DNA from: Dirofilaria immitis
Taxonomy: Eukaryota; Nematoda; Chromadorea; Rhabditida; Onchocercidae
Direction of reading: 5' to 3'
Assembly: GCA_024305405.1 (NCBI GenBank)
Contig: JAKNDB010000104.1
Coordinates: forward strand, 1,364,001 to 1,428,000
DNA length: 64,000 bases
The notes under the pieces were generated by a model. The model searched no databases, was not told where the DNA came from, and saw only the letters and a program-made list of their open reading frames with translations. Of this stretch, positions 13,201 to 25,258 are shown in pieces. Both the position numbers and the translations under genes were made by a program. Each line of letters starts with the position of its first letter. Position 1 is the stretch's first letter.

Positions 13201-16200
13201 AAAGATTTAGAAACTTTGAATGCTAACATCCTACTACATAATCAGGAGTATAAATTCTCATTAGTTATGAGGATGATCAAATATCAGAAGTTATCATTTA
13301 AGGTTAGGAGTTGAATTTGATATATGATTTAGATATCTTCAGTTTCTTATTTAGTATCCCTATTACCTCGTTGTTTCATTTCTGAATTCAATCATCTTAA
13401 TGATTAAAGAGTGCATGTAGAAACTTTAATAACTAATATCTTCAAGGAGTCAAGCCATCGAGATGTCATATGATATTATCGAGTAAGTAATCTTATTATC
13501 AACTTTCTGTCGTAATTTAAAAGAATTTCTACATGACAAATGAAGTTTATCAGTGGTGGTTGTTTTCTATAGAAATTTTTGTGATCACTTACTTTGCTTA
13601 TCTTTTTTACTTAATGTTAAAGCAATTGCGCTGTCTTTAGTCATTAATGTTAATTTAGTTCGTCATTTCTTTTTAATTGATTTATCATATAATTTTTAGC
13701 GTACAACAAAATAGAAATGGATCATATTTAATATTCATAAGATAAAAAATAAAAGGGACTGATGAAACAAAATGAAATGGTGAAGCGAAAAAATAAAACC
13801 TAATTTTCGGATAAACGACAGAAATAAAGCTATTTCAATCCTGTGAAGTTAGGATAGCTATGGAATATATTAAGAGCTAATTTAATTGTTAATAGTCGAA
13901 ATAGAAGATAGCAACATTAATTTGCTATCAGTATTTCGAATTTTTATCATTATTTAACATAATCGTCTTTTTAGCTCAAAGCAGAGATCCGTTACCCATA
14001 AAAAAATATTGACTAATTACGGAAATTATGTCAATGCACTTTCATATTTTCCCAATGAATACATCGAAGATGAGTATGTTACACTCTAATTTTTTACGTT
14101 TTCACTTATTTTAACAGAAGTTTCGCAAAGCTTCTGAATTGCATATTAAACTTCAACTGAAAATGCAACTGTCACGAAATTTTTATTTGATTTGTTTCAC
14201 AAAGATTAACAGTAACACAATATAATACAATGATGAAAGTTTCTTGATTTTCCTGCTTAGAATGATCGAAAATTTGGTGATGTTCAGATGACCGTTAAAC
14301 AGTCTCCCGTTTTTATAACTAATTCAATAAAGAATTGTATAGATTTGCAATGAATAAGGCTGTCATAAATCTTTAAGCATGCAATAAATGAACCCAAAAG
14401 TTAATTGACAATCATCCATTCCTGCAAAGGATGATGCCAAAAGTATAAGGAATGTGTTTGACGTTAATAAATCTTTAATATAATTCTAAATACAAAGTTA
14501 TTTTGGTTATGGGGATATTTTACAAATTATTTCAATCTTTCCGATAACAATTGAACTTGTGAACTAAGGCATAATGATAAAAGCTAATGATAAGAAGCTC
14601 TTTGGAAGCTGTAATCATAATTACAATCTAATTAATGTCAAGCCATCGATTTAAATCAATTCATGAGTTATTTTAGATACATGGAATTATTTCGTAATGA
14701 CACAGAGAAATACCCAATATCTTTTTATGGAGTAGCCAATTGTACCGTTTTTGTGATAATGAAATTCGAAGATTTGGAGAAAGTAAATTTGAAAGGCGGT
14801 GGTATACGTTTCATAATAATAGCAAAACGTCATTTTGATAAAATCATACGAAACAAGATATAATGCTATATTTTGATTCGTATTTAAGACAGTTCAAATT
14901 CTTCGGGTGTAATGTTTTCTTACAAATTAATAAAATCAATTTTTACAAGAATCAGCAATTCCAGGATGCGATAAGTCATATGAAATGCGTGCAATTCTTT
15001 TGGACTCTCATATAACTGTTCTACGAACCAAAGATGGCATAAAAGTTGAGGGAGTACGAATTAAAGCATCGGTGAATTATGAAGATGTGGAAAAGGCTAT
15101 CAAGAAGTGAGTTTTCATATATATATATGCTGTGTTCTACAAGTTTTATAAATGTTTATGGAGTGATATTTTTTGAATATTACGAAATTTTATCTCTAAT
15201 AATATTATCTTTGACACGAATTTATGGATATTACAGCACTATAAAGTGACATAAAAGGCAGAAAACATCTAGTAGCCTATTTTTGCAAAGAGCTGCAAAA
15301 GGATTCCGGATGAAGCTTTGAAGTTCAACATTGATTTTTAAATAGTTCTAGTAAAAAATTTGACTGCAACAATTTTGATCTACACTTATTATTAAAAATT
15401 TTCTATACTAAGTCAGGATGACTGAATACTTCTGATGAAATGATGGATTCTAATAGAAAGAATATTATTTTAAAAGTTTATGAATTTTTTTAGAGAAGGA
15501 GTTGTTGCTTACACACATAATTTGATGGATTCAGAATTCGAGGAAAGTAATTCATTTATCATAGCACCCAACACATTTCATACCATTCATAACATTGATG
15601 TATATACATACTATCAATATAAACCACGCACGGGATGCACTTATCACTTCAGAAGGCGCAAAATAACAAAGGGTTTAAAAAAGATGTTAGGGACTCACCA
15701 TTTCCTGCATTAGCGGTGAGTTTTTTTATTACATTATTCGGGAATTATTTACTCGAGAATTATATTATTCAAGAATTTTATGCCATTCAAAAATAATAGA
15801 AGGTTTTGGATGAATATATTACAACTCCCATGTTTTCAATTGTTTCATTCTTCAGGTATCACATAAACAAATCATGAAGGTTAGTTCATTCAAATTATTT
15901 GCTCCTTATATTTCGTTTTATATCACTTATGCTTTTATTTTAGAATTTTTTCTGCTCATTCACAAGGTTTTTTTGAAAACTTTCCTGACACTAAAATATT
16001 TTTCAAAGAAAAATTTTATTATATCTCATGGAAATATACAGAAGAATCCTTGGCGAAACGTTGAATAAAAATTTTGCTTTCGCTCAGAAATGATATATGG
16101 AAATGAGTTATTTCAAACATAGTTTTGAAATTTAATTAGACCAACACAACTCTTCAATATCGAAGCATTAGTGAATTATACTGATTAATTTATTAATAGG

Positions 16201-18415
16201 TATTGAGTATTCTTCTCTAATATTTTTTTGCTCATAAAAGAAAAAGAAATTTTGAAGCCATTGTCCCGGAAAACAGTAATAAAAGTAATTTTTGTGAGTT
16301 AAGTTTCACGTAGATTTCCGGAATATTTTTAGCCCCTTGTGATTTTGAAATATCCTCAGCAATGTATGATGAATCGGTTCCTGGAGTAGTTTACGTAATG
16401 AGGCGCAAAATTGAATCCGCATTAGCGACACCAAATGTCGTAATTTCCGATATTCTAAAACAAGTTCAGTCTGAAAAGTTCATGGCTGATTTCATCTACT
16501 CCACATCGCTTCCATATGTTCTTTACAAGTAAATCTTAATAATTTTTTAGTACTTAAATATTTATCTCTTAATCATTATTCATGAAAGCACGTCTTACAT
16601 TTTGTCAACCCAGAAGACTCTCGTAGCAGTCCAAGTTAGCTTCTAACGAAATTAAATTCTGCATTAGTTACTATTTAAAAATCCCGTGGCGATCTAATCA
16701 TTCGATATTTGCAGTGATTCCAAAGGAGCCTCGGTTTTAAGTGTCGAAAATCCTGACGAGTAAGTGTGATTTTTGATCTTTTTGAATAGTTTAACTAATT
16801 TATCTGATTTTTTCATGCAATTGTGATATAGTACTTTTACAAAGTTAGTTTCTCTCTTTTAAAGAAGTGAAATTAAGCTAATCATTCCATTCATTTGAAT
16901 AATATTAGAATAATATGTTTATATATTTTTATGTACAAGAATACTTTATGCAACTTATCTAAATAAAAATAAGCAGAGCTTTGTGTTTCATGGCAGCATT
17001 TTTAGTATAAGTAAATGTTTTAGTATAAAAATAACCTTCAACGCTACATTTGATTTTATTGGTATCTACATGGGAAAAATTCTCTATCGAGCGGCGTAAG
17101 TGTCCTCTATTTTGGTCTATCATTTATTCCTTGTTTTCCAGTTTCTTTCCCAATAAAATTTTTGTTGTATTACGCTAATTTTTTAGTGAAGTAGCGTATA
17201 TTTTGGGTTCGGAAATCGAAGCAGTTGAAGAACGAATAAATGATACTTTTATCACAACAAAAGCTCTACCAAAACGAGAATTTGAAAGTAACATGTCATT
17301 TATTTTCTACAATCTGCAAAATTTATTGACTAAATGGTTGCACAGCAGGAAAAATGACATCATAATTCATAAGTTAAAAACATAAAACAAGTCGAGCATA
17401 CGTTGCAGCATACTTATTCGTTAACATTTTTCTGTTCACCTTTCCTTCAAGGTTTGAGACATTTAATTAATTAATTCCAAAATGTTAATTTTTGCCAAAA
17501 TTCCTTTCATGATTGATGATTTCAGAAGCTGCATTTGGAATAGAGAGTGAAATTATTGGAAGACCAGAAGTTCATACTAAGAGATGTAGACTTATAAATG
17601 CGTAAGTTTCATCATATGAAGTATTTTTATCATTCTTTTAATTCAAGATGTATTGTCAATGATAAGCAAAAAGATTTCTGGAAATCCTTTGTTTTTATGG
17701 CAACATTTTTATTGAATCCAAATGAATGCTCTCAATCCGGCATCTAGTTTTAGTTTTTGAATTTCGAGATAATATTGCTACATAAATGTTTCAAAATGTA
17801 TCCATTCTTCATGGCTGGTTGCTGATTAATTTAAATATAATTTGAATGTTTTTGTAGCCCTTTTTTATGGCATTTATATTGAAAATTGCTGTCTTGGATA
17901 TGTTGCTTCTATTCATTTTGATTATTCTTGTTATTTATCACCGAGCACATATTATACCAGCAAGGCGTCGTTTCAAAATTAAAATGGGCATTCTGAAGCA
18001 TCGCAAAAGCGTAAACTACGTGATCGTGCACGTCGACGTCTTCGAAGTATGTTTGGTAATAACTCAAAAAAATCTTAGGCATATATTTCAAAAAAGTTCA
18101 AGAGATGACAGCATATAATTTAATTGAGTTAGTAACAATTTTCCAAATAATCCACTGATTAAGTGAACTAACGAACAATCAAAGAGGGTGATTTCATTTT
18201 TAGAACTCAATCTATTGCGTCGTAGACGAAAGAAAATTCAACAAGAAGGAGAAGCAAAACGACAAGCTGCACTTATTGCCGCTGCAGTTGGCGCATTAGG
18301 TGTAGCAGAGCAAGAAAAAGCTGCCGAAGGAAAGAAGAAATCTTCATCCTCATCCAGTAGCGATTTGGTCACAGCCGGGGGTGAACGCAATACTCCAAAC
18401 CCTTCAGATCGCTAA
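7271..18415 (+). CDS. Predicted type I membrane glycoprotein, nematode-type, unrecognised family (22 exons)
   Basis: Unknown function; predicted cell-surface protein of about 820 residues. Exons: 7271-7360, 7580-7671, 8178-8244, 8741-9028, 11029-11076, 11381-11539, 11612-11723, 13447-13482, 13975-14073, 14677-14801, 14965-15106, 15494-15599, 15653-15715, 15856-15879, 15944-16059, 16333-16528, 16715-16759, 17024-17095, 17187-17287, 17526-17601, 17858-18046, 18204-18415. Most joins match in phase. The N-terminus MNFAMIVAVTIFL is a signal peptide. The ectodomain carries sequons NNT, NSS, NDT, NCT, NAT and NDT. The penultimate exon encodes a long hydrophobic helix followed by PARRRFK, then a tail with LRRRRKK, an alanine-rich stretch and seven serines. 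Phase breaks at 15879/15944, in the exon at 17858 and perhaps at 11076/11381 fit missing homopolymer bases. The join 11723-13447, uniting two parts, rests on phase and continuity only; they could be two genes. Confidence 0.7.
7855..7922 (+). repeat. Two-copy tandem repeat in intron
   Basis: ATTCAGATATTATTAACCTA followed by AAAGTTCTCG, then the same unit with one substitution and one extra A, period about 35 bp. It lies between exons 2 and 3 of the membrane glycoprotein gene. Confidence 0.85.
10270..10425 (+). repeat. Copy 1 of a possible dispersed repeat
   Basis: Landmarks shared in order with 32100-32280: TATTAGTATTAACACTAATC, ACAATAGAAG, then a GCG-containing block ending AAATCACC. It is richer in G+C than its surroundings and lies within an intron. 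The family is not identified. Confidence 0.4.
15600..15652 (+). other. Very short (53-bp) intron
   Basis: GTATAT at 15600 and TTATCACTTCAG ending at 15652 bound a 53-bp intron. Reading through it gives a stop before the next donor (GTGAGT at 15716). Removing it joins phase 0 to phase 0 and yields an open exon ending ...SPFPALA, so it is most likely real. Confidence 0.65.
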
Positions 18416-18559
18416 GAAAAATGCTAGTCGCAGAGTGGAAGCTCTTAATTCAAACAACTAGATTTATTGTTTATTTATGCAAGGATTCTAAATATTTTGT
18501 TATATTTAGAAACAATAATAATTCTTATGTTCCTTCGCTCACTTTTTTTATTATTTCAC

Positions 18560-18565
18560 AATAAA
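18560..18565 (+). terminator. Poly(A) signal of the membrane glycoprotein gene
   Basis: AATAAA about 145 bases after the TAA at 18415. A second usable AATAAA follows the alternative last exon at 20733. Confidence 0.6.
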
Positions 18566-19834
18566 TTTTTGATTAATTAAACCATCAAAAATTAAGAAAT
18601 GATATTGTCGTAAGCAAAACAAGATTTACTTTACCTCTTCACATATATTTAATTTTTATCATAACTTTAATTTTTTGAATTTTTCTTCCAATTACTTTGA
18701 ATGAATAAATCATCGAAGAATTTTATGGTACCATATATAATAAACACTACGAAAAATGGAATTTTAATACTCTTAGAGTTCTGGAATTTTTAAAGTTAAA
18801 TAATAGCCCAAATCTATATAAATGTAGTAGAAGCAATAAAACAAGCAATGTTAAAAAGTGAAAAGCGTCATCTAAAGTAGCTTAAATATGAAAAATATAT
18901 TTTACAGGTTGATGAATTAACTGGTTAATCGCAATTAATGAGCAGTTCAATTAAATGATCAAATTTTCAAAATCTCATTTCTTTTTTTGAAAATATTAGC
19001 TCCTGAAACTAAAAACTATCAATCCTTTTGAAACTATCAATCCTTCAATCTAATAGTATTTTTGTGAGGTTAAGCTTTCTTTGGCTATTTCAAAAATTTT
19101 GCATAAAAACAACCAAGTTTGAGTTTTATAGAAGCAAAATTTTTGAATTATTGTCATTTTTAGCAATAATATTTTTTTAAACGGTTTGCTTCTTGTGTTT
19201 GCTAAGTGTTAGCGCTTCAAGGATATTAATTTGGATAATTGATTACGATTGCAGATTTAAGAATCAGTTACATGAATTTCAAAATATATAAAAAACTAAA
19301 AGAAAGCTGATCATTAGATAAACATGCCATTATCACAAATATAGATGGGAAATGAGTCTTTGTGAGGTTGGGATCAGGGACATGTTTGAAACAAAGCTTT
19401 TAACAATCCATTCTAATTCGAAATTTTATAATTTAGTAAATTACTAGAATTTTAGAAAAAGTAATTCGTATCAAAAATTTTGTTCAATTTTAGTCAAAGA
19501 AAAATTCATCTCACAGTGGCGTAGTGTATAAAACAAGTATTCAGAGCGTTTAATATGATTAATACAATCTGAAAACCAAAAATGTCATCTTCGACAAGAG
19601 ATATCAGTATTTTATATTTATTGTTATTTAAATCTGAAAATCAAATATTGGCCAACTAATATTAATCCGATCTGTATTGGATAAATTTCGAATGCTATAT
19701 CATTTACTATAAAGCAAATTTAAGTGAATAATTTCAATTATAATGGAATATTCCAACAATAATCGAACACTTCATGGGTCAGCCCAATTTCTGGATGCTA
19801 TTTTTTCTTGCTTGTTATCATTAAGTGTTTTTAG

Positions 19835-20656
19835 CGGATGAACAAGCAGAAAGTCTGGCAAGTTTGTCATTAACACACACCTATTTGATAAGCGCTGGGA
19901 TGCTTTTAAGTTGCTGCATTTTACCACTTCTTTATTTTTGGTTTTGTCATCCGTAAGCTACGTTTTTGTCTCCAAACTAAGTAAATATTATGATTATATC
20001 ACAAGAGCAATTTTAAATAGATAATTGTTAAAATGTATGCACAAATTCAACGATAGTTGTCTATTTTATTAATGTAATGCTTGAAAAATTAACTTTCAGA
20101 ATGTTATGCAAATATTTCACAACCATTAGAATGTTAAAAAGCAGGAAATTAGAATTGGAAGAAACACAAATAGATGAAATTGGGGTGACGGAATTTGTGC
20201 CTGATGAAGCACCAGATCGTATAAATATTCGACGTGATCCTATTTTTGATGATATAAAGGTTATGAATCTGACAGTTTTTAACTATATAAAAATTATGAA
20301 TCGCATTCATGATCACATAAAAGTTATCATATAATTTTGGCTAATTAAATATTTGTAGTATATTAATAAACAAATATTTAACAAGTGTTTTAAATCTTAA
20401 GGCATTTCACCGCAGGCATCATCATCTATTGAGGCCGATACATCGACGACAACAGCAACAACAGCGAGAAGATGGTGAAAAATTTTCATTAGACGATAAA
20501 ATATCAGAACAGGGGAAAGAAAAAATTGAAAACAAAAGTATTACAATACAAGAAAGAGACTTGCAGAGGAGAGAAAGTTCCTGCAAAAATGTTCCAGAAC
20601 AATTGTTATCCACTGAAATTACATTTTCTGATCCAATACAGTTCCATGTTCTTTAA
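19835..20656 (+). CDS. Membrane helix plus cytoplasmic tail exons; probable alternative C-terminus
   Basis: Three exons, 19835-19952, 20100-20259 and 20402-20656, join in phase (2, then 0). The first encodes DEQAESLASLSLTHT and then a single hydrophobic helix (YLISAGMLLSCCILPLLYF). The others encode a charged tail with RRHHHLL, a QQQQQ run and many Glu/Lys. No start codon or signal peptide was found upstream between 18416 and 19834. The first exon needs one carried-over base, exactly what the exon ending at 17287 leaves, so it could replace exons 17526-18415 as an alternative membrane-tail cassette. It may instead be the 3' end of a separate gene whose first exons I missed. The exon at 20402 uses a TTAAG acceptor; the nearer CGCAG at 20415 would break the frame. 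Confidence 0.55.
20250..20335 (+). repeat. Short tandem repeat duplicating a splice donor
   Basis: Three imperfect copies of a unit of about 30 bp: GATATAAAGGTTATGAAT, then TATATAAAAATTATGAAT, then CACATAAAAGTTATC. Copies 1 and 3 both keep a GTTAT donor context (20260 and 20323). Use of the second would add 21 codons in frame. Confidence 0.6.
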
Positions 20657-20732
20657 TTCGACAATTTATGCTAAGTTTTGCATTTAATTTCATTCTGCTT
20701 CTACTATATATCTCATGACGAATATAAATAGT

Positions 20733-20738
20733 AATAAA
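20733..20738 (+). terminator. Poly(A) signal after the alternative last exon
   Basis: AATAAA 77 bases downstream of the TAA at 20656, consistent with this being a genuine transcript end. Confidence 0.6.
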
Positions 20739-23410
20739 ATTATTTCTTTTTTAGCAACACGTAATTGATTATTAAAAGTAGAATTTCAATTGAGAATTCA
20801 GTTCACTTTTTGTTGCAAATCTAAATAGTTTAATCGTTCGTTGCCCCATTGATATCATCGTAAAACAACAATCTTTTTATGAGTGTCAAATATTGAGCTT
20901 TTATTAAATGATCAAGTAATATTTTTCTTTATCAAGAATTTTATTTATATCATTAAAATTTTCATTTTCTTAAATCTTCAAGATAAATTAATTTAAATAT
21001 TTTGAAAAAGTTAAATAACTTAATATAAGTTATATAGGATTGCTGTTATATAAAAACTCCAGAACGATTCAAATCTCGCTTAGTTTTATAACAATGATTT
21101 TGTTTTACTGTCATTTAGATCGAAGTATTAATTAGTTTATTTTTGCACAAAATTATTCATTAACCGAGTAGGTTGCCTACACTTCATATTTCCAATATCT
21201 TTTTCATTTTCAATTTCAAACTTCTGTCGATTTTTTTAGCTAGGCGAAAATAATATTTTGCCAAAAATGTAGAGTGAGAATAAGAGAAGATTCAATTTGC
21301 ACAGAAGATTTTTCCTCTGTTAATTTTACTAATGATTCTCGCCTCCATATATTGATCCCTTTGACCTTCTCATTTATTCTCATGTTCAACAGCCAAAAAA
21401 ACAAAGCAGAGAAAAAATGAGTAGGAATAAGCCATTTAGCGAATTTGTTTTGCGTTCATCCGATTACGCAAGGACTAATTCGTAAATAAATTTTTTTATT
21501 CTTTGCATCTGACAACCATTTAAAAATTATGTTTCACAAATTTTGATTATCATATCTTTTATTTGATAGTAAAAAATGACAACATATATACATTACTGTA
21601 TATATACATTCATGGATCAATCATTAAATTTCTCGTAAATCATGAAGTTGTTAAAAACTGAGCAGTAAATTTTGAAAGAAAATCAGACTGTTTACAAAAT
21701 TAAATCGTTTACTTTGCTGATCTAATCACATATTTAGTAATGTCAAAGAACATTTGAAATTTTTTAAATTTCAATAACATCCGAATTCAATATCTGAATG
21801 ATTTCTTCCTTTTCCATTTCATAACTTGAGAATTTATTACTTTTTAATTTTGATACTGTCTTTTAATGTTAATGGAAAACAGAAGTTGAAAAAAGAAAGT
21901 CGAAAGAGAAATACAGTATCTGAAGACAATTTTATACATATAGTTCATACTTATTTTGTCCTATTTGATATATCATATATCATGGCCTATTTTCTCGTTC
22001 AATTTACATGTAAAATAAATTTACAATTTTCATTCTTGAACCCAGAGATGTATAATGAGAACATTAATGTATTTAAAAGAGAATCGAAATTTTAAATCTG
22101 TAGTTGTTTTTGATATTTATTTTAATATTTATTAAAAACAATTGCAGAAATTGTTCTTCCAAGCAATAGATTTTCTTTGTGATTTATTAAAACTTTTATT
22201 CATTGTATAATCAAAATATATTATCAATATAATTAAAAATACTTGAATTATGCCAACTTTGATGCACTTCGATTGCTCAAATTTTTTTCTCGACTGAAAC
22301 TTAATTAATCAATATTGCTACGTGGACTGGAATAAAATTACTGAATAATTGTTACACTTTTTATGCATTAAAAACTTTCTCTTTGCTTATTTCCAAACTT
22401 CAGGTGGGATAACATACTTTGATATTGATGTATTTAGATAAGTGTATGCAGTTTGAAATTTCATGAAACATCAGTAATTTGTTTCATAACATTTCACAAC
22501 GATAGGAAAAGGTTGCATCGGAAAATAGTAAAATTTCGAGAAATTGATCCGTTTAAATTTATTGGTCATTTCAGCATAAAATTGGGTCACTTAATATTTG
22601 TCAACCATTTAGATACAATAATTGTAGTGGACAGCAGTAGTCAATAAAACACTGTTAATCTTCTCACACAGTTTCATTATGAAGGTTTGTTTTTTTATTT
22701 GTATTAATTGAAAATTTTTATTTTTTCAATCTACTAGTAAATCTATCAGTTAAATAAAAGTGATGTAAAAAAACGGCTTATTTCCAATATAATTTCCATA
22801 ATTCATTGAAAAAATTAAAATCAAAATCAATTCAAAAAACTTAAATGAACCAAAATTTTCATTAAAAATAAAAATAAAAATTGAAAAATTAAAAAAATTA
22901 TTTGCATATTATAACAAAAGAATTCAGAAACAGTGAAATTCAAGCTTTTTATGTCTTCAATATTGTTACTTTAAAATTCTCGGCGTATCAAATTATCATT
23001 TTGTTATTATCATTATAGGATATTATATTTCCAATATATATTATCACTATTTAATCAATACTCAGTCTTAATTTTGAATAGGAACAAATATAACTCAAAA
23101 TAATTTGGCTATGATTCTAGAAAAATTAATAAATTTGAAATAGTATTTATCAGATCGTCAAAATTTGCATTTGTTAACTATTATTTGTTTTCTTGTTGTT
23201 TTGTTAATTTGTATATCCATGCTCTATAACGTTCTAATTTTTTCTTTTTTTTTTCATTATGTACTAATTTTCCTTATAAGTTCGAATTAAGCATATTTAC
23301 CAATAATATCTATCTATCATCACAAATTTACGATTTATTAAATGAGACTGTTGCAACTTTTGCATGTTCTTATCATTTGTCAAAAAAATTTATCAGAATA
23401 TATTAATTTT

Positions 23411-23722
23411 CAATTTTTTCAAGCACAAATTCGAATTTGAAACCCTGGTAGATCAACAAGCCTAAACTTATTATCATACATAGAGTAGAAATTTATTTGC
23501 CTAGTGCATCCAGGTTTAGAAGAAACCCTAGCAACTTTTTGCTATTTATAAACAAGTTAATTAAACTAGGTTTCCTACATTTGACCTACCTGCAATGCAA
23601 TCTCCGGAACTAACTCACCTGGTAATGATTTTATGTCTGAAGCTACAAATATAAAATTGCTATTTGATGTCATCTTCCTTGCAAAAATTTTCAATTTTTC
23701 AAGCACAAATTCGAATTTGAAA
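23411..23722 (+). repeat. Direct repeat pair of about 32 bp
   Basis: TTTTTCAAGCACAAATTCGA followed by ATTTGAAA occurs at about 23411-23442 and 23692-23722, roughly 281 bp apart. Each copy also contains a small palindrome, TTCGAA with flanks. Confidence 0.8.
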
Positions 23723-25219
23723 TTCTGCACAGTTTATCAATCGATAAGGCTCTACTATGTTATGGTTTAAATAGAATGATTCATTCTGGGAAGAGACATA
23801 TTTATAAATTTTATATATATAAATTTACTTAAACAATGCATATATTTACCTAAGTAATCTTAGTGAAAAGAAAAATATTTCCAATTTTTTTTATGGGAAG
23901 AGCTATGAAGGATTTATTTTATTTGTTATATAACTGAAATGAAATTTTTATATAAATGAAGCTAGAAAAGAAACAACTGACTAATAAGTAATAATGAGCG
24001 AAATATTCCCAATAAGAGAAATCATTTCAAACATAAATAAGATAGACAGATAAATATGAAACGGCATTGCATTATCATATTTTTTAAAATTGATTTTCTC
24101 CTTTTGTATTCCCGAATATTCAAAATAATTTGAATGCTTCTAAAATGGACGAGTGGTGCATTTTTATTGAAGAATTAATATTGGATCGAGAAATTTAATG
24201 AAAGATTAGTTTTGCCAATTAAAATATGCTTGGTAATTTTTCAAATACTTCAATTGTTTTGAGTGATTCGGAAAAACAATGAACTTTCGAAGAAACCAAT
24301 TTGAATTATTAATTGCCTTGAAAATAGGTATTATTAAATGGAAAATTAGAGAAAAAACGTCAAAATGACTCAAATAAGCTGAAAAACTTTTTCAAACTTA
24401 TTCACCTTTTATTTAGCATACCGCGATCATATTAGTATAGTATTTTGTATTCTCTAATTTTAGAGCGTATTCAGCATGTTGTTAAATAATATGTGAAATT
24501 TTACAATAATTTCATCGTTTAAAAATAAATAAACATGAGAAACGATACATTATTAAACTTTACATCGAATGATCTAAATGATCCATCATTATGTATCACA
24601 AATGAGAATTTTAGTCAAAAGTTGCTTTTAATTAAGAATTTTCTCCCTGACTGGAATTTCTCATTGAAAATGAAAATGTTTTAAATTTTTCGCATGATTA
24701 GAATCTTTCAAAATGTATAGCTTTTTATCGATACTGATTGGATCACCTGAAAAATTTTATTCTGATACAAATGTTGTGATAAAAGAAATTTAATTCGATA
24801 GCTTTATCTGAAATCAATTAAAACTATCAAAACACGTGCCTACTTTGATAAATAAATATCCACCAATTTTGAAATTGATATCTGGGTGCATAAAAATGCT
24901 CAAAGACCAATTGAAATTTACATCACGGGATAACAATATAAAGTACTTAAAGTCATAAAATTTTGTCTATATAGTATTTTTATATGCATTACTAATAATT
25001 TTTATTAATTTTAGTATTATTGATAATTTTTAATTTCTTTAATTATAGTCATTTGATTGATCTTAAAAAATTATTTGCCATTGCAATAGGAAGATATTTC
25101 ACAGAATTCCACTATAACATAAATCTCGGAACTCCTAAATAATTCATACCTAATTTTTATGATTATTTCAAATAGTTAAAATATATTATTAATGAAATTT
25201 TACAAGTTTATTTAGATTA

Positions 25220-25223
<4 letters not shown>

Positions 25224-25255
<32 letters not shown>
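25224..25255. repeat. (AT)n microsatellite
   Basis: Long alternating AT tract ending in TATGCATG. Confidence 0.95.

Positions 25256-25258
<3 letters not shown>

Noticed and set aside
14117..14215. Open stretch after TTTTAACAG that looked like an exon of the membrane glycoprotein gene
   Set aside because: Its frame does not match the phase of the exon ending at 14073, which joins perfectly to 14677.
21826..22647. Two frames resembling a signal peptide exon and a downstream exon of a small secreted protein
   Set aside because: No ATG in the first frame, and no in-phase splice path between the two could be found.
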